Assembly (NCBI GenBank): GCA_014382345.1
Contig: JACNJX010000037.1
Location: 1-51,919 of the forward strand
From: Alphaproteobacteria bacterium
Lineage (GTDB): Bacteria; Pseudomonadota; Alphaproteobacteria; Rhodospirillales; Casp-alpha2
Direction: 5' to 3'
Length of the DNA: 51,919 bases
Shown: positions 33,618-43,704 of the stretch, piece after piece
Layout of the letters: every line of letters begins with the position of its first letter
How positions within the stretch are numbered: the stretch's first letter is position 1
Program-made: the position numbers and the translations under genes
The notes under the pieces: model-generated
The model's database searches: none
What the model was told of the DNA's origin: nothing
Seen by the model: the letters and a program-made list of their open reading frames with translations, nothing else

Positions 33618-35278
33618 GGCGTTTTCTTGGTCTTTTGGGCCTTGTGCGTCTTGTAGTGGTCGATCAGGCCCTGGCTCGAGGATGAGACGTCAATGTCGTG
33701 GCCGCCGTTGCGTAAGGTTTCGAGAATCTGCGCCGCCAGTTCCTTGCCCCATTCAACGCCCCATTGGTCGAACGGGTTGATATCCCAGAGAACGGCCTGA
33801 ACGAAGACCTTGTGTTCATAAAGCGCGATCAATTGGCCCAGTGTGAAGGGGTCGACCCGGTCGAGCAGGATGGAATTGGTTGGCCTGTTGCCTTCGAAGA
33901 CCCGGTGCGGGCGCTGGCGGTCCCGCAGGCTTTCGGGCACATTCCTGGCGCTCATGACGGCATCGGCCTCTTCGGGCCCGCGGCCTCTCATCAGGGCTTC
34001 GGTTTGGGCGAAGTAATTGGCTAACAAGCGGTCGTGATGGCTGCCGATGGCGTGGCGGCTTTCCATAGGGGCTATGAAGTCACAGGTGATCAATTGGCGG
34101 CCCTGGTGCAGCGCCTGATAGAAGGCGTGTTGGCCGCGGGTGCCGGGGTCGCCGAAGACGACGGCGGCCGTACCCGCCTCGACGGGGTCTCCCTGGCGGT
34201 CCAGCGCCTTGCCGTTGCTTTCCATTTCCAACTGGCGAAGGTAGTTGGGAAGGCCCCTGAGGCCTTCGTCATACGGCAGGATGGCGAGTCCTTCGGCGCC
34301 CAGGAAGTCGATGTTCCAGAGGCCGATCAGGCCTAGAATAACCGGCATGTTTGCGTTCAGCGGAGCGCTCTGGAAATGGCGGTCCATATCATGGGCGCCG
34401 GCCAGCATGTCCTCGAACCGGTCCATGCCCAGCGCGATAGCGATCGGCAGTCCGATGGCCGACCACATGGAATAGCGCCCGCCGACCCAATCCCAAAGAT
34501 CAAAGGCGTTGTCCGCCGGGATGCCGAATTCGGCAACGGCTTCGGCGTTTTCGGAAACGGCAATGAAGTGCTTGTTGAGGGCGCCCTCGCCCAGGGCCTC
34601 GACCAGCCAGACCCTGGCGGTCCGGGCGTTGGTGATGGTTTCTTCGGTGGTGAAGGTTTTGGAGGCAACGATGAATAAGGTCGTTTCCGGTGCGAGACCG
34701 CCCAGCGCATCGAAAATCTGCACCCCGTCGACGTTGGAAATAAAAATCATCTCCGGCCCGGAGGGCTTAACGAAGCCTTGCGACTGGCACACCATTTCCG
34801 GGCCCAGGTGCGAGCCGCCGGTGCCGATGTGGACGACGGTCTCAATGGGCTTGCCGGTGACGCCAGTCCAACCGCCTGAGCGAACGGCATCTGACACGGC
34901 GCGCATTTTATTGCGCATGGCGATGATCGGGCCCCAGACGCCTTGCGGGGCGGCGGCGGTATCCTCTCCGTCGAGCGGCAGACGCAGCGCCACATGCAGG
35001 GCGGCCCGGTCCTCGGTGGTGTTGACGGGCTCGCCCGCGAACATGCGGTCGCGCCACCCCTCCACGTCGGCGGCGCGGGCCAAGTCGACCAGCAGGTCCA
35101 TGGTCTCGGGCGAGATGCGGTTCTTGGAATAATCCAGCAACAGGCCGCCCTGGCGGAGAGAAAATTGGTCAAACCGGGTTTCATCTTCGGCGAACAGGTC
35201 GCGCATGTGAACGCCCGACGTTTTGCTGTGATGGGCCTCAAGGGCCTGCCAGGCGGGAGAGTTTTTAAAGGACGCCAT
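33614..35278 (-). CDS. pgi: glucose-6-phosphate isomerase
   Basis: A 554-residue cytosolic isomerase interconverting glucose-6-phosphate and fructose-6-phosphate. Signatures are [16 protein letters not shown] (phosphate loop), [20 protein letters not shown], the [19 protein letters not shown] block and the C-terminal [15 protein letters not shown]. Length fits the long bacterial form. It is co-transcribed with mutL (4-base overlap) and follows the M16 genes by about 90 bases. Confidence 0.96.
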   Translation of the reverse strand: MASFKNSPAWQALEAHHSKTSGVHMRDLFAEDETRFDQFSLRQGGLLLDYSKNRISPETMDLLVDLARAADVEGWRDRMFAGEPVNTTEDRAALHVALRLPLDGEDTAAAPQGVWGPIIAMRNKMRAVSDAVRSGGWTGVTGKPIETVVHIGTGGSHLGPEMVCQSQGFVKPSGPEMIFISNVDGVQIFDALGGLAPETTLFIVASKTFTTEETITNARTARVWLVEALGEGALNKHFIAVSENAEAVAEFGIPADNAFDLWDWVGGRYSMWSAIGLPIAIALGMDRFEDMLAGAHDMDRHFQSAPLNANMPVILGLIGLWNIDFLGAEGLAILPYDEGLRGLPNYLRQLEMESNGKALDRQGDPVEAGTAAVVFGDPGTRGQHAFYQALHQGRQLITCDFIAPMESRHAIGSHHDRLLANYFAQTEALMRGRGPEEADAVMSARNVPESLRDRQRPHRVFEGNRPTNSILLDRVDPFTLGQLIALYEHKVFVQAVLWDINPFDQWGVEWGKELAAQILETLRNGGHDIDVSSSSQGLIDHYKTHKAQKTKKTP

Positions 35279-35368
35279 TAATGAATAAACCGGTCTCGGT
35301 AAGTTCGTTTCGCAACCGGCAGACTAGCAAAGAACGCACCCGCCAGCCAGTGCCGGAACAAAAGGCCG

Positions 35369-36709
35369 TCAGGGCGTGCTTTTGACCCCGTTGGGCTTGC
35401 CGACGATGACGATGCTCAGCCGGTCCGGGCGCAACAGGGTTTTGGCGACGCGGTTGACGTCGGTGATGGTCACGGCCTCGATCAGGCTGTTGCGGCGATC
35501 CATGTAATCGATACCGAGGGCATTCATCTGGATACCGACCAGCATGCCCGCGATGGAGCCGCTGGAGGTAAAGCGCAGCGGGTAAGACCCGGTCTGGTAG
35601 GTCTTGGCGTCGGCCAGTTCCTCCTTCGTGGCCCCGGTTTCGGCCATGCGGGTCCATTCCTGTTTCAGCAGGCGGAGCGTGTCGGAGACCTTGGCGTTGG
35701 TGGTGCCGGCCCCACCGAACAGCAGCCCGGCCCGTTTCAGGGGATGCAGTCCGGAATAGACGGAATAGGCCAGCCCCCGTTTCTCGCGGATGGTGTTATA
35801 GAGGCGCGAGGTAAATCCGCCGCCGCCGAGGATATGGTTCATCAGGTAGGCGGCATAAAAATCCGGATGATCGCGCTTCAGCCCCTTGTCGGCGAAAACG
35901 ATGGAACTCTGCGGCATGTTCTTTTCCACCACCAGGGTGCGCCCGTCGCTTTCGGGCGCGGTTTCGGGGATGTCCCAGGCCGCGGCCTTGTCGGCCAAGC
36001 TGCCGAAGACATCGTCCAGGGCGGCGGACAGCGTATCCGGGGCGATGTCGCCGACGACGCCGATGATCAGATTATTTTTCCCCAGGCGGCGTTTGGTAAA
36101 GGCTTTCAGGTCGGCCCTGGTAATGGCGGCGACGCTTTTTGCCGTGCCGTTCTTGGGCCGGCCATAGGGATGATCGGGGAACAGCCGTTTGAACAGAGAC
36201 TTGCTGGCGATAGCACCCGGGTCTTCGGTGTTCTGGCGAATTTCGGCCAGAATCTGGCTGCGAATCCGTTCGACCGGCTCGGCATCGAAGCGCGCCTTCG
36301 TCAGCGCCAGCTTTAACAGTTTAAACGCGATGTCCCGGTTTTCCGTCAGCGTTACCAATTGGCCGCCTAGGCTGTCGCGCTGGGCGCTGAACCTGAGCGT
36401 GATGACGAGGTCCTCCAGCGTTCCCTGGAAAGCCTTGCTGTCCATGTCTCCCGCGCCCTCATCCAGCAGCGAGGCCGTCATGTTGGCGAGCCCGCCCCGG
36501 TCGGCGGGGTCCAGGGCCGAGCCGCCGCGAAAGGCGAAGCGCATGGAGATGATCGGGTTGGATTGATCGCGCACCAGCCAGGCTTCAATTCCGCCGGGGG
36601 ATTTCACCCGGTCGATTTCGACCGCGTGCGCCGGGGGGACGGCCAAGAGCGGGGTCAGCACGAGCACGGCAAGGCTGGCGAAAAGACCGTTTATGAGAAT
36701 TTTCAGCAT
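35369..36709 (-). CDS. M16-family peptidase-like protein, catalytically inactive partner
   Basis: A 446-residue periplasmic protein: signal peptide (LINGLFASLAVLVLTPLLAVPPAHA), then two M16 domains. The canonical HXXEH is absent: the equivalent region reads GGLANMTASLLDEGAG, so zinc binding is lost. The second domain has the KNMPQSSIVFADKG and HILGGGGFTSRLYNTIREKRGLAYSVYS blocks of M16 C-domains. Such proteins pair with an active M16 subunit, as in mitochondrial processing peptidase; the active partner is the next gene upstream (36717-38072), only 7 bases away. Together they are likely a periplasmic heterodimeric protease. Confidence 0.9.
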   Translation of the reverse strand: MLKILINGLFASLAVLVLTPLLAVPPAHAVEIDRVKSPGGIEAWLVRDQSNPIISMRFAFRGGSALDPADRGGLANMTASLLDEGAGDMDSKAFQGTLEDLVITLRFSAQRDSLGGQLVTLTENRDIAFKLLKLALTKARFDAEPVERIRSQILAEIRQNTEDPGAIASKSLFKRLFPDHPYGRPKNGTAKSVAAITRADLKAFTKRRLGKNNLIIGVVGDIAPDTLSAALDDVFGSLADKAAAWDIPETAPESDGRTLVVEKNMPQSSIVFADKGLKRDHPDFYAAYLMNHILGGGGFTSRLYNTIREKRGLAYSVYSGLHPLKRAGLLFGGAGTTNAKVSDTLRLLKQEWTRMAETGATKEELADAKTYQTGSYPLRFTSSGSIAGMLVGIQMNALGIDYMDRRNSLIEAVTITDVNRVAKTLLRPDRLSIVIVGKPNGVKSTP

Positions 36710-36716
36710 GGCGGCC

Positions 36717-38072
36717 TCAACCGGTTTTCTTTTGCAGCAGCAGCGACGTCACCGAATGGTTGTCTTTCAGGACGGCGCGGGCGGCGGCGTTGACGTCGTC
36801 GGCGGTGACGGCGCCGATGTGGTCCGGCCAGGTTTCCACGTAGTCTATACTCAAGCCCGCAGCCAGGGCCGCGCCCAAAACGCGGGCGCCGGTGGAAAGG
36901 GAATCCCGCGCATAGACGGCCTGGGCGCGCATCCGTTTTGTCGCGCGCAGGACCTCATCCGGGGTGACGCCGTGTTTAAGGAGGCCGGCCAGCAGGCTCT
37001 CGATTTTGGCTTCCAGGGTTTCCATGCTGACGCCGGGACGCGGGCTGACATAGAGCTTGAAATTGCCGGGGCCCCGCTTGTCGCCGGAATAATAACTGCC
37101 CGCGCCGACGGCCAGTTTGTCTTCCACCACCAGCGCCTGATAGAGCCGGCTGGTCGAGCCGTGACCCAGAATGTTGGCCAGAACCTCAAGCGCGTAGGCG
37201 TGTTGTTTGTCTCCGCTCATATGGCTGGGCGCAAGATAGGCGCGGCCCCAGGCCTGCTGGCGCACCCGCTTGTCTTTCAGGACAAGCCGGCGGCTTGCGT
37301 GCTGCGGCGGTTCCGTGGGGCGGATGCGCGTGACAGGCGGCTGGACCGGAATCGCGCCGTAATATTTTTCCGCCAGCGGTTTCAGTTTTTCCAGTGTGAT
37401 GTCACCGGCGACCACCAGAATGGCGTTTCCCGGCGCATACCATTTTTTATAGAACGCCATCACGGCTTTCAGGTTCAGCGCCTCGATCTCATGGGCCCAG
37501 CCGATGACCGGGCGGCGGTAGGGATGGTTCAGGTACAGCGCCGCGTCGACCTGTTCGGACAGCAGCGCGCCGGGATTGTTGTCGGTGCGCGAGCGGCGTT
37601 CTTCCATGACCACGGCTTTTTCCGTTTGTACGCCCTTTTCCGTCAGCACCAGATTGGTCATGCGGTCGGCTTCCATTTCCATCACCATTTCCAGCCGGTC
37701 GGCGGCGACGGTTTGGTAATAGGCCGTGTAATCGCTCGACGTGAAGGCGTTCTCCTGCCCGCCGTTGCGGGCCAGGATACGGGAAAATTCCCCCGGCGCG
37801 CGCGTCTTCGTGCCCTTGAACATCAGGTGTTCCAAAACATGGGCGACTCCGGTTTCACCGGGCCCTTCATCGGCCGCGCCGACGGCGTACCACACCATGT
37901 GGGTGAGGACGGGCACCCGGTGGTTGCGGATGACGACGATGCGCATGCCGTTGGCCAGCGTCGCGGTTTCGGGGTTGAACACACCGCGTCCGCTTTCCCC
38001 GGCATGACCGGCTTTGGGCTGAAAGAAAACCGCCACGGCGGCGAGGGTCAAAACAAGCAGAACGCGCTTCAT
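36717..38072 (-). CDS. M16-family zinc peptidase, active subunit
   Basis: A 451-residue protein with an N-terminal signal peptide (VLLVLTLAAVAVFFQPKAGHA). The inverted zinc motif HXXEH appears as VAHVLEHLMFKGTK near residue 80, with the distal Glu in MVMEMEADRMTNL about 75 residues later. HPYRRPVIGW is another active-domain feature. The enzyme probably degrades peptides in the periplasm, with the downstream inactive homologue forming the second half of a clamshell. Two direct repeats lie just upstream of its start (38103-38136). Confidence 0.92.
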   Translation of the reverse strand: MKRVLLVLTLAAVAVFFQPKAGHAGESGRGVFNPETATLANGMRIVVIRNHRVPVLTHMVWYAVGAADEGPGETGVAHVLEHLMFKGTKTRAPGEFSRILARNGGQENAFTSSDYTAYYQTVAADRLEMVMEMEADRMTNLVLTEKGVQTEKAVVMEERRSRTDNNPGALLSEQVDAALYLNHPYRRPVIGWAHEIEALNLKAVMAFYKKWYAPGNAILVVAGDITLEKLKPLAEKYYGAIPVQPPVTRIRPTEPPQHASRRLVLKDKRVRQQAWGRAYLAPSHMSGDKQHAYALEVLANILGHGSTSRLYQALVVEDKLAVGAGSYYSGDKRGPGNFKLYVSPRPGVSMETLEAKIESLLAGLLKHGVTPDEVLRATKRMRAQAVYARDSLSTGARVLGAALAAGLSIDYVETWPDHIGAVTADDVNAAARAVLKDNHSVTSLLLQKKTG

Positions 38073-38102
38073 TGATGGATGCCTTTTTTCATGTCTTCGT
38101 AT

Positions 38103-38136
38103 ATCACGAACGCGAAGAAAAACGTCTCACGAACGC
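38103..38136. repeat. short direct repeat in the M16 operon leader
   Basis: TCACGAACGCG occurs at 38103-38113 and again at 38126-38136, 23 bases apart and perfect. It lies 30-65 bases upstream of the M16 start (38072, minus strand) in the 179-base gap before the DUF3035 gene. Two turns of helix between copies fits a regulator binding site. The rest of the gap shows two ATTGCCGG copies and no gene. Confidence 0.4.
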
Positions 38137-38251
38137 GTCATAAGGAATTTAGGTATTGCCGGGGACAATTGCCGGAAAAAATGGCGATAGCGTGGCAAAA
38201 GAACAGGAAGGGGAAGCTGGGCCGTGATCTCATAAATGACCTGGGCCGAAG

Positions 38252-38815
38252 CTAGAAATCCAAAAGCCCCTTGCGGCCGCGCTTGATCTTGACCTCCGGG
38301 GTTTCGCCTTCGGTGATGGGCTTGCCCAGCGCCTGGTTTTCCTGGATGCGTTTGGCTTCTTTTTTGGCGTCGACGATGGTGCCGCCGTCGTCTTTTTCAT
38401 CAACCCAGAAAATCAGCTTGTCGACGAAACGCTGATCCTGATTGCTCAGGATCGAGGTTTCCTCATTGATGGTCGTGCGGATGTCCGGCGCAGCGTTCAA
38501 GCCGCCGGTTTCCCGCAACAGGGCGATTGTGCCGGGGCTGCCCTTGGGCGGCACTTGCGGCGCGGACGTTCTTACCGCCTGGCTGAGAACGGCGCGTCTG
38601 GCTAGGGTTTTGGCGTCGTCGCCGCGCTTGAGGGTTTCGCCTTGGGCCGGCGGGCGCAGTTTGTATTCCGGCGGCAGGCTCAGCGGCGGGCGGGAAAACA
38701 CGGCGAATTCATCGGGCGCGGTCTTGTCGGCGCTGAAGGCCTTGCGTGCGGATTCACAGCCCGAAAGCAGGGCTGCGGCGCCGACAAGGCAGAGATACAC
38801 AGATGTTTTTCGCAT
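38252..38815 (-). CDS. DUF3035 lipoprotein (BamF-like)
   Basis: A 187-residue lipoprotein starting at ATG 38813-38815, with ATG 38822-38824 as an alternative. The signal ends in a lipobox (VGAAALLSGC, acylated Cys at about residue 20). EFAVFSRPPLSLPPEYKLRPP is the DUF3035 hallmark. Proteins of this family have been annotated as the alphaproteobacterial BAM-complex subunit BamF; that link is from memory. It would sit on the periplasmic face of the outer membrane. It directly follows lspA (22 bases), the enzyme that processes such signals. Confidence 0.85.
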   Translation of the reverse strand: MRKTSVYLCLVGAAALLSGCESARKAFSADKTAPDEFAVFSRPPLSLPPEYKLRPPAQGETLKRGDDAKTLARRAVLSQAVRTSAPQVPPKGSPGTIALLRETGGLNAAPDIRTTINEETSILSNQDQRFVDKLIFWVDEKDDGGTIVDAKKEAKRIQENQALGKPITEGETPEVKIKRGRKGLLDF

Positions 38816-38837
38816 GAATGTCATTTCTGGACGTATT

Positions 38838-39320
38838 TTAAGGCTTTTCGTCCCCGGTAAACAAGGCATCAAGAACCAACACCACGGCACCGAGGGTTAT
38901 GGCGCTGTCCGCCACGTTGAAGGCGGGCCAGTGGTAGCCGCTTGCATGAAAGTCGAGAAAGTCCGCGACCGCCCCGAACCGGATCCGGTCGATCAGGTTG
39001 CCGAGCGCACCGCCGATCACCAAGCCCAAGCCGAACGCGGGCCTGAGCCCTTCGGCCCGGTAGAGCCAGACCGCCAGGGCCAAGGTGATCAAAGCGGTGA
39101 CAACGGGCAGAATCCAGACGCCGATTTCGGGCGCGGAGGTCAGCATGCCGAAGCTGACGCCGTAGTTCCAGCCCATGACCAGATTGAAAAAAGGCGTCAC
39201 CTCGATCACCCGTGGCGGGTTCATGACATGAAACACCATCCACCATTTCGTCACCTGGTCGAAAACCACGATTAAGCCGGCGGCGGCCCAGCCTTTCCAG
39301 AAATGCGGCGTGAAGGTCAT
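38838..39320 (-). CDS. lspA: lipoprotein signal peptidase II
   Basis: A 160-residue inner-membrane aspartic protease that cleaves prolipoprotein signals. ATG 39318-39320 (MTFTPHFWK) is taken; the longer frame overlaps ileS and lacks similarity. FDQVTKWW, the LVMGWNYGVSFGML block, GGALGNLIDRIRFGAVADFLDFH (first catalytic Asp in the NLIDR block) and FNVADSAITLG (second Asp) are all present, with four hydrophobic segments. It begins just after the ileS stop (39323) and is followed by the DUF3035 lipoprotein gene, its likely substrate. Confidence 0.95.
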   Translation of the reverse strand: MTFTPHFWKGWAAAGLIVVFDQVTKWWMVFHVMNPPRVIEVTPFFNLVMGWNYGVSFGMLTSAPEIGVWILPVVTALITLALAVWLYRAEGLRPAFGLGLVIGGALGNLIDRIRFGAVADFLDFHASGYHWPAFNVADSAITLGAVVLVLDALFTGDEKP

Positions 39321-39322
39321 GC

Positions 39323-42133
39323 CTACCCCTGGCGCACGGCATCGGCGCAGCGGCCGCAGGTTCCCGGATGCTCCGCGTCCTCGCCGACCTCTGGCAGAAC
39401 CTTCCAGCAGCGCTCGCACTTTTCGCCTTCGGACGGGTTGGGATGAACGGTGATGCCGGGCACTTCAATGAGCGAAAAGCCGCCGTCGCCCGGCGCCTCA
39501 GAGCTGAAATCGGCACCCGACGTGATGAACAGTTCCGACGCATCCAGACCATCGAACAGCGCGATGTCTTCCGGGGCGGCGTAAACGACGGGGTGCGCCT
39601 GCAGCGAAGAGCCGATGCGTTTTTCGCGGCGCTCAAGCTCAAGCGCGCCGGTGACGACGCGCCGGAGGGCGCGGACTTTTTCCCACTTGGCGGCCAGAGC
39701 GTCGTCGCGCCAAGTCTCCGGAATGTCGGGGAAGGTGCGCAGATGCACGCTGTTTTCCGGGCTGTCGTCCGGGTTGCGGGCCAGCCAGGCTTCTTCCGCC
39801 GTGAAGCAGATGAAGGGCGCCAGCCACGCCGTCAGGCAGTTGAAGATTTCGTCCAGCACCGTCCTGGCGGCGCGCCGCTTGATGTCGTGGGCCGGGTCGC
39901 AATAGAGCGAATCCTTGCGCACGTCGAAATAAAAGGCCGACAGGTCGAGGGTGCAGAAATTGTGCAACTCTGCGAAAACGGGGTGGAAACTGAAATCATT
40001 ACAACCTTGGCGCAACTGCTCGTTCAACTGCCACATCCGGTGCAGGACCCAGCGTTCCAATTCCGGCATGTCTGCGATGTCGAGCCGTTCGCTTTTGTCG
40101 AAACCGTCCAGGTTGCCAAGAAGGAAACGGAGCGTATTGCGTAGCCGGCGATACATGTCCGTCATCTGCTTCAGCGTTTCGGGCCCGAACACGGGATCTT
40201 CGGTATAATCGGTGCCTACCACCCAGAGACGCAGGATATCGGCGCCGAACTGCTGGAACACGTCCTCCGGCGAGAGCGAGTTGCCCGCCGACTTCGACAT
40301 CTTTTCGGCCTTTTCATTGAGGATAAAGCCATGAGTCAGTACCGCCTCGTAGGGCGCGCGCCCCCGAGTGCCGCAGCTTTCCAGCAGCGATGATTGGAAC
40401 CATCCACGATGCTGGTCGGTGCCTTCCAGGTAGAGCGACGCCGGCCACTGCAAATCGTCGCGGGCTTCCAGGGTGAAGGCGTGGGTGCAGCCGGAATCGA
40501 ACCAGACGTCGAGAATGTCGGTGACTTGTTCGTAGTCCGCGGCGTCAAAGTCGGGGCCGAGAAACCGCGACGGCTCGGACGCGAACCAGGCGTCCGCGCC
40601 CTCCTCCTCGAAGGCGTCGGTGATGCGGTCGAGCACGGCCTGGTTGCGCAAGGGCTCGCCGGTTTTCTTGTCGACGAACACCGTGATCGGTACGCCCCAG
40701 GCGCGCTGGCGGGACACGCACCAGTCGGGCCGGGTTTCGATCATGCCACGCAGCCGTTTCTTGCCCGACGACGGCACGAAACGGGTGTCTTCGATGGCTT
40801 TGAGCGCCTTGTCGCGCAGGTCCGTGGTCTCCATGGAAATGAACCACTGGGTCGTGTTGCGGAAAATCAGCGGCGCTTTCGAACGCCAGGAATGGGGGTA
40901 GCGGTGCGATACCTTGCCGCGCCCGAGCAGGCTTCCAGCCTCGGCCAGGGTGTCTGCGACATGGTCGTTGACCTTGTAGACGTGCTGGCCGGCGAACAGG
41001 GGAACGGTTGCCAAAAAGCAGCCGTCCTCGCCGACCGTGTCGGGCACGGCCAGGCCGTGTTCGCGGCCCAGTTCCCAGTCGTCGGCGCCGTGGCCCGGCG
41101 CGATGTGGACGATGCCGGTGCCTTCTTCGGTGGTGGCGAAGGCGGCGGGCAGCGCAGGCACGTCGACGTCGTAGCCTTTTCCCTTTAGCGGATGGGCGCA
41201 GACGGTGCCTGCCAGGTCGGCGCCTTTCAACGTCGCCAGTATGGTGTGTCCGGAAATGCCGCATTGGCCGCAGGCGTCGTCCAGCCGGGCCGTGGCGATG
41301 ACGAGCTTTTCACCGGGTTTGGCAAGGCTTTCGTCGTCCGTCTCCGTGACCTCGATCACCGAATACTCGATGTTCGCGCCATAGGCGACGGCGCGGTTGC
41401 CGGGCATGGTCCAGGGTGTCGTTGTCCAGATGACGATGGCGGCGCCTTCGATCTCCGGCGTCGAGGCCGTGACGACGGGGAAGCGGACGAAAATGGTCGT
41501 CGAGGTGTGGTCGTGGTATTCGATTTCGGCTTCCGCCAAAGCGGTCTTTTCGACCGGCGACCACATCACCGGCTTGGCGCCCCGGTAGAGCGAGCCGTCC
41601 ATCAGGAATTTGCCGAGTTCGCGGGCGATCTGGGCTTCGGCGGCAAAGCTCATGGTCAGGTAGGGATTGTCCCAATCGCCGACGAGGCCTAAGCGCTTGA
41701 ATTCTTCGCGCTGGATGTCGATCCAGTGTTCGGCGAATTCGCGGCATTCATGGCGGAATTCGATGATCGGCACCTCGTCCTTGTCTTTTTTCTTCTTGCG
41801 GTACTTTTCCTCGATCTTCCATTCGATGGGCAGACCGTGGCAATCCCAGCCGGGCACGTAGTTGGCGTCTTTGCCCAACATCTGCTGCGAGCGGACGATA
41901 ATGTCCTTGAGGATTTTGTTCAGCGCGTGGCCGATGTGCAGATGCCCGTTGGCATAGGGCGGACCGTCGTGCAGGACGAATTTTTCCTTGCCCGCGCCAG
42001 CCTTGCGGTGCTGCGCATAGATGTCGGCTTTCTCCCAGCGCGCCAGGGTTTCGGGCTCGCGCTTCGGCAATCCGGCTTTCATGGGAAAGTCGGTTTTCGG
42101 CAGAAACACTGTGGATTTGTAATCGGTGGTCAT
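39323..42133 (-). CDS. ileS: isoleucyl-tRNA synthetase
   Basis: A 936-residue class I synthetase. DGPPYANGHLHIGHAL carries the HIGH motif near residue 65, and EKAEKMSKSAGNSL carries KMSKS near 605. WTTTPWTMPGNRAVAYG belongs to the editing (CP1) domain. The C-terminal zinc site reads CERCWKVLPE..HPGTCGRCADAV. Its start overlaps the ribF stop by 4 bases (ATGA, 42130-42133). ribF-ileS-lspA is a widely conserved order in Proteobacteria. Confidence 0.97.
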   Translation of the reverse strand: MTTDYKSTVFLPKTDFPMKAGLPKREPETLARWEKADIYAQHRKAGAGKEKFVLHDGPPYANGHLHIGHALNKILKDIIVRSQQMLGKDANYVPGWDCHGLPIEWKIEEKYRKKKKDKDEVPIIEFRHECREFAEHWIDIQREEFKRLGLVGDWDNPYLTMSFAAEAQIARELGKFLMDGSLYRGAKPVMWSPVEKTALAEAEIEYHDHTSTTIFVRFPVVTASTPEIEGAAIVIWTTTPWTMPGNRAVAYGANIEYSVIEVTETDDESLAKPGEKLVIATARLDDACGQCGISGHTILATLKGADLAGTVCAHPLKGKGYDVDVPALPAAFATTEEGTGIVHIAPGHGADDWELGREHGLAVPDTVGEDGCFLATVPLFAGQHVYKVNDHVADTLAEAGSLLGRGKVSHRYPHSWRSKAPLIFRNTTQWFISMETTDLRDKALKAIEDTRFVPSSGKKRLRGMIETRPDWCVSRQRAWGVPITVFVDKKTGEPLRNQAVLDRITDAFEEEGADAWFASEPSRFLGPDFDAADYEQVTDILDVWFDSGCTHAFTLEARDDLQWPASLYLEGTDQHRGWFQSSLLESCGTRGRAPYEAVLTHGFILNEKAEKMSKSAGNSLSPEDVFQQFGADILRLWVVGTDYTEDPVFGPETLKQMTDMYRRLRNTLRFLLGNLDGFDKSERLDIADMPELERWVLHRMWQLNEQLRQGCNDFSFHPVFAELHNFCTLDLSAFYFDVRKDSLYCDPAHDIKRRAARTVLDEIFNCLTAWLAPFICFTAEEAWLARNPDDSPENSVHLRTFPDIPETWRDDALAAKWEKVRALRRVVTGALELERREKRIGSSLQAHPVVYAAPEDIALFDGLDASELFITSGADFSSEAPGDGGFSLIEVPGITVHPNPSEGEKCERCWKVLPEVGEDAEHPGTCGRCADAVRQG

Positions 42134-43095
42134 ATTGATTTCTCTGTGGCGGCGAGAATTTTCTTTGCCATTTCCGTATCCAGGGCGATTTGTGCCTTCA
42201 AAGCGTCCAGCCCGTCAAACTTCTTTTCGTCCCGCAGGTGATCGATCAGGCGCACGCGCAGCCGTTTGCCGTACAGATCTTCGCCGAAATCGAACAGAAA
42301 GACCTCCAAAACGACGCCGTCGCCGCCGAACGTGGGGCGTGAACCGATGTTGGCGACGCCGTCCCGCCAGTGCGGTCGGGTTGCGTCTTTCAACCCGTCT
42401 CCTATAAGCACGCGGACCGCGTAGACGCCGTTGTTGGGCCGGATATGGCGGCCCAGATGGATGTTGGCGGTGGGAAAGCCCAGGTCCCGGCCACGTTTCT
42501 CGCCGTGGGCGACCCGGCCAGACAGCTCGAAGTCCCGGCCGAGAATTTCCGCGGCGCCCGCAAGATCGCCCTGCTTGAGCCGGTCACGCACGCGGGTCGA
42601 GGAATAGGCTTCGCCGGTGTCGTCCAAAAGCGCCGAGACGGCGGTAAACCCGAACCCTTCCTTTTCCCCCATGGTCAGCAGCAGATCGCAATGACCGCTG
42701 CGGTTGTGGCCGAAGACGAAATCGTAGCCGGAAACCAGATGATGCGCGCCGAGGCCACCGACCAGGGCGTCGCGGACGAAGTCCTGGGCCTCCATTTCGG
42801 AAAAGGCCTTGTTGAAGCGCTGCACGATCAGCATGTCGACGCCCATGGCCTCAATTTCGCGCGCCTTGGCGCGAAAGGGCGTCAAGCGGAACGGCGCTTG
42901 ATTAGGGGCAAACAATTGCCGGGGATGGGGTTCGAACGTCAGCACCGCCCACGGCACGCCTTCGTCGCGCGCTATCAGCCCGGCTTCGCTGATTACCGCG
43001 CGGTGTCCGGGGTGCACGCCGTCAAAATTTCCGATGGCGACCGATGCCCCACGAGCGTCATCCGGCAGGGTGTCAAAATGTCGAAAAATCCGCAT
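42130..43095 (-). CDS. ribF: bifunctional riboflavin kinase / FAD synthetase
   Basis: A 321-residue enzyme making FMN then FAD. The N-terminal adenylyltransferase domain (about 15-185) contains IGNFDGVHPGHRAVI, FEPHPRQLF and SSTRVRDRLKQGD. The kinase domain has GRVAHGEKRGRDLGFPTANI, GVANIGSRPTFGG and the EVFLFDFGEDLYGKRLRVRL block. Start ATG 43093-43095. It heads the ribF-ileS-lspA run. The 91-base gap upstream before the MaoC gene shows nothing distinctive. Confidence 0.96.
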   Translation of the reverse strand: MRIFRHFDTLPDDARGASVAIGNFDGVHPGHRAVISEAGLIARDEGVPWAVLTFEPHPRQLFAPNQAPFRLTPFRAKAREIEAMGVDMLIVQRFNKAFSEMEAQDFVRDALVGGLGAHHLVSGYDFVFGHNRSGHCDLLLTMGEKEGFGFTAVSALLDDTGEAYSSTRVRDRLKQGDLAGAAEILGRDFELSGRVAHGEKRGRDLGFPTANIHLGRHIRPNNGVYAVRVLIGDGLKDATRPHWRDGVANIGSRPTFGGDGVVLEVFLFDFGEDLYGKRLRVRLIDHLRDEKKFDGLDALKAQIALDTEMAKKILAATEKSI

Positions 43096-43186
43096 GGCGG
43101 GAAAGTGTCAGCGCCCCTCTGTTTGGTCAAGGGGAAAGGTCACGGCGGGTGTCTGCCGCGGCGGGGACGGTCAGGCCTCCAGGAAC

Positions 43187-43672
43187 TTAAATCAGCTCTT
43201 CGGGCCGGGCCGGAACCAGGATGGTGGCCTGTCCCTCAAGCACCGCCTTGCCGGCGACGGAGCAGATCGTGTCCATCTCGATCAGGCGTTTTTCGGGGAC
43301 TTTCTTCGTCACCGTGCACACTGCCGTGACCGTGTCGCCGACCTTGACCGGGCCCTTGAACCGCAGGTTCTGGGCAACATAGATGCAGCCCGGACCGGGC
43401 AGCTTGGTGCCGATGACGGTGGAAATGAAGCTGGCGGTCAGCATGCCGTGGGCGATCTGACCCTCGAACATGGTTTCGCTGGCGAATTCGTGGTTCAGGT
43501 GAACCGGGTTGGTGTCGCCGGAAATGCCGGCGAAGGTGATGACGTCGGCATCGGTGATGGTCTTGGCGTAGGCATCTTCCATGCCTTCTTCCAGGTCTTC
43601 GAAATAATATCCGTGCAGCCTGGCGTTGGCGTCCTTGACCCTTTTGGCTTCTACGGCCTGTTCCATGTCCAT
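43187..43672 (-). CDS. MaoC-like (R)-specific enoyl-CoA hydratase
   Basis: A 161-residue hotdog-fold hydratase. The hydratase-2 motif is FAGISGDTNPVHLNHEFA (catalytic Asp and His) near residues 47-64, and FEGQIAHGMLTASFIS follows. PhaJ-type enzymes hydrate trans-2-enoyl-CoA to (R)-3-hydroxyacyl-CoA, feeding polyhydroxyalkanoate synthesis; other MaoC members serve different pathways. ATG 43670-43672 is preceded by AGGGAAG. A strong promoter with inverted repeats lies just upstream, so expression is likely regulated. No pha genes are in the window. Confidence 0.85.
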   Translation of the reverse strand: MDMEQAVEAKRVKDANARLHGYYFEDLEEGMEDAYAKTITDADVITFAGISGDTNPVHLNHEFASETMFEGQIAHGMLTASFISTVIGTKLPGPGCIYVAQNLRFKGPVKVGDTVTAVCTVTKKVPEKRLIEMDTICSVAGKAVLEGQATILVPARPEELI

Positions 43673-43704
43673 CTATGCTTCCCTTTTCAAAGGCGACGCA
43701 GTTG

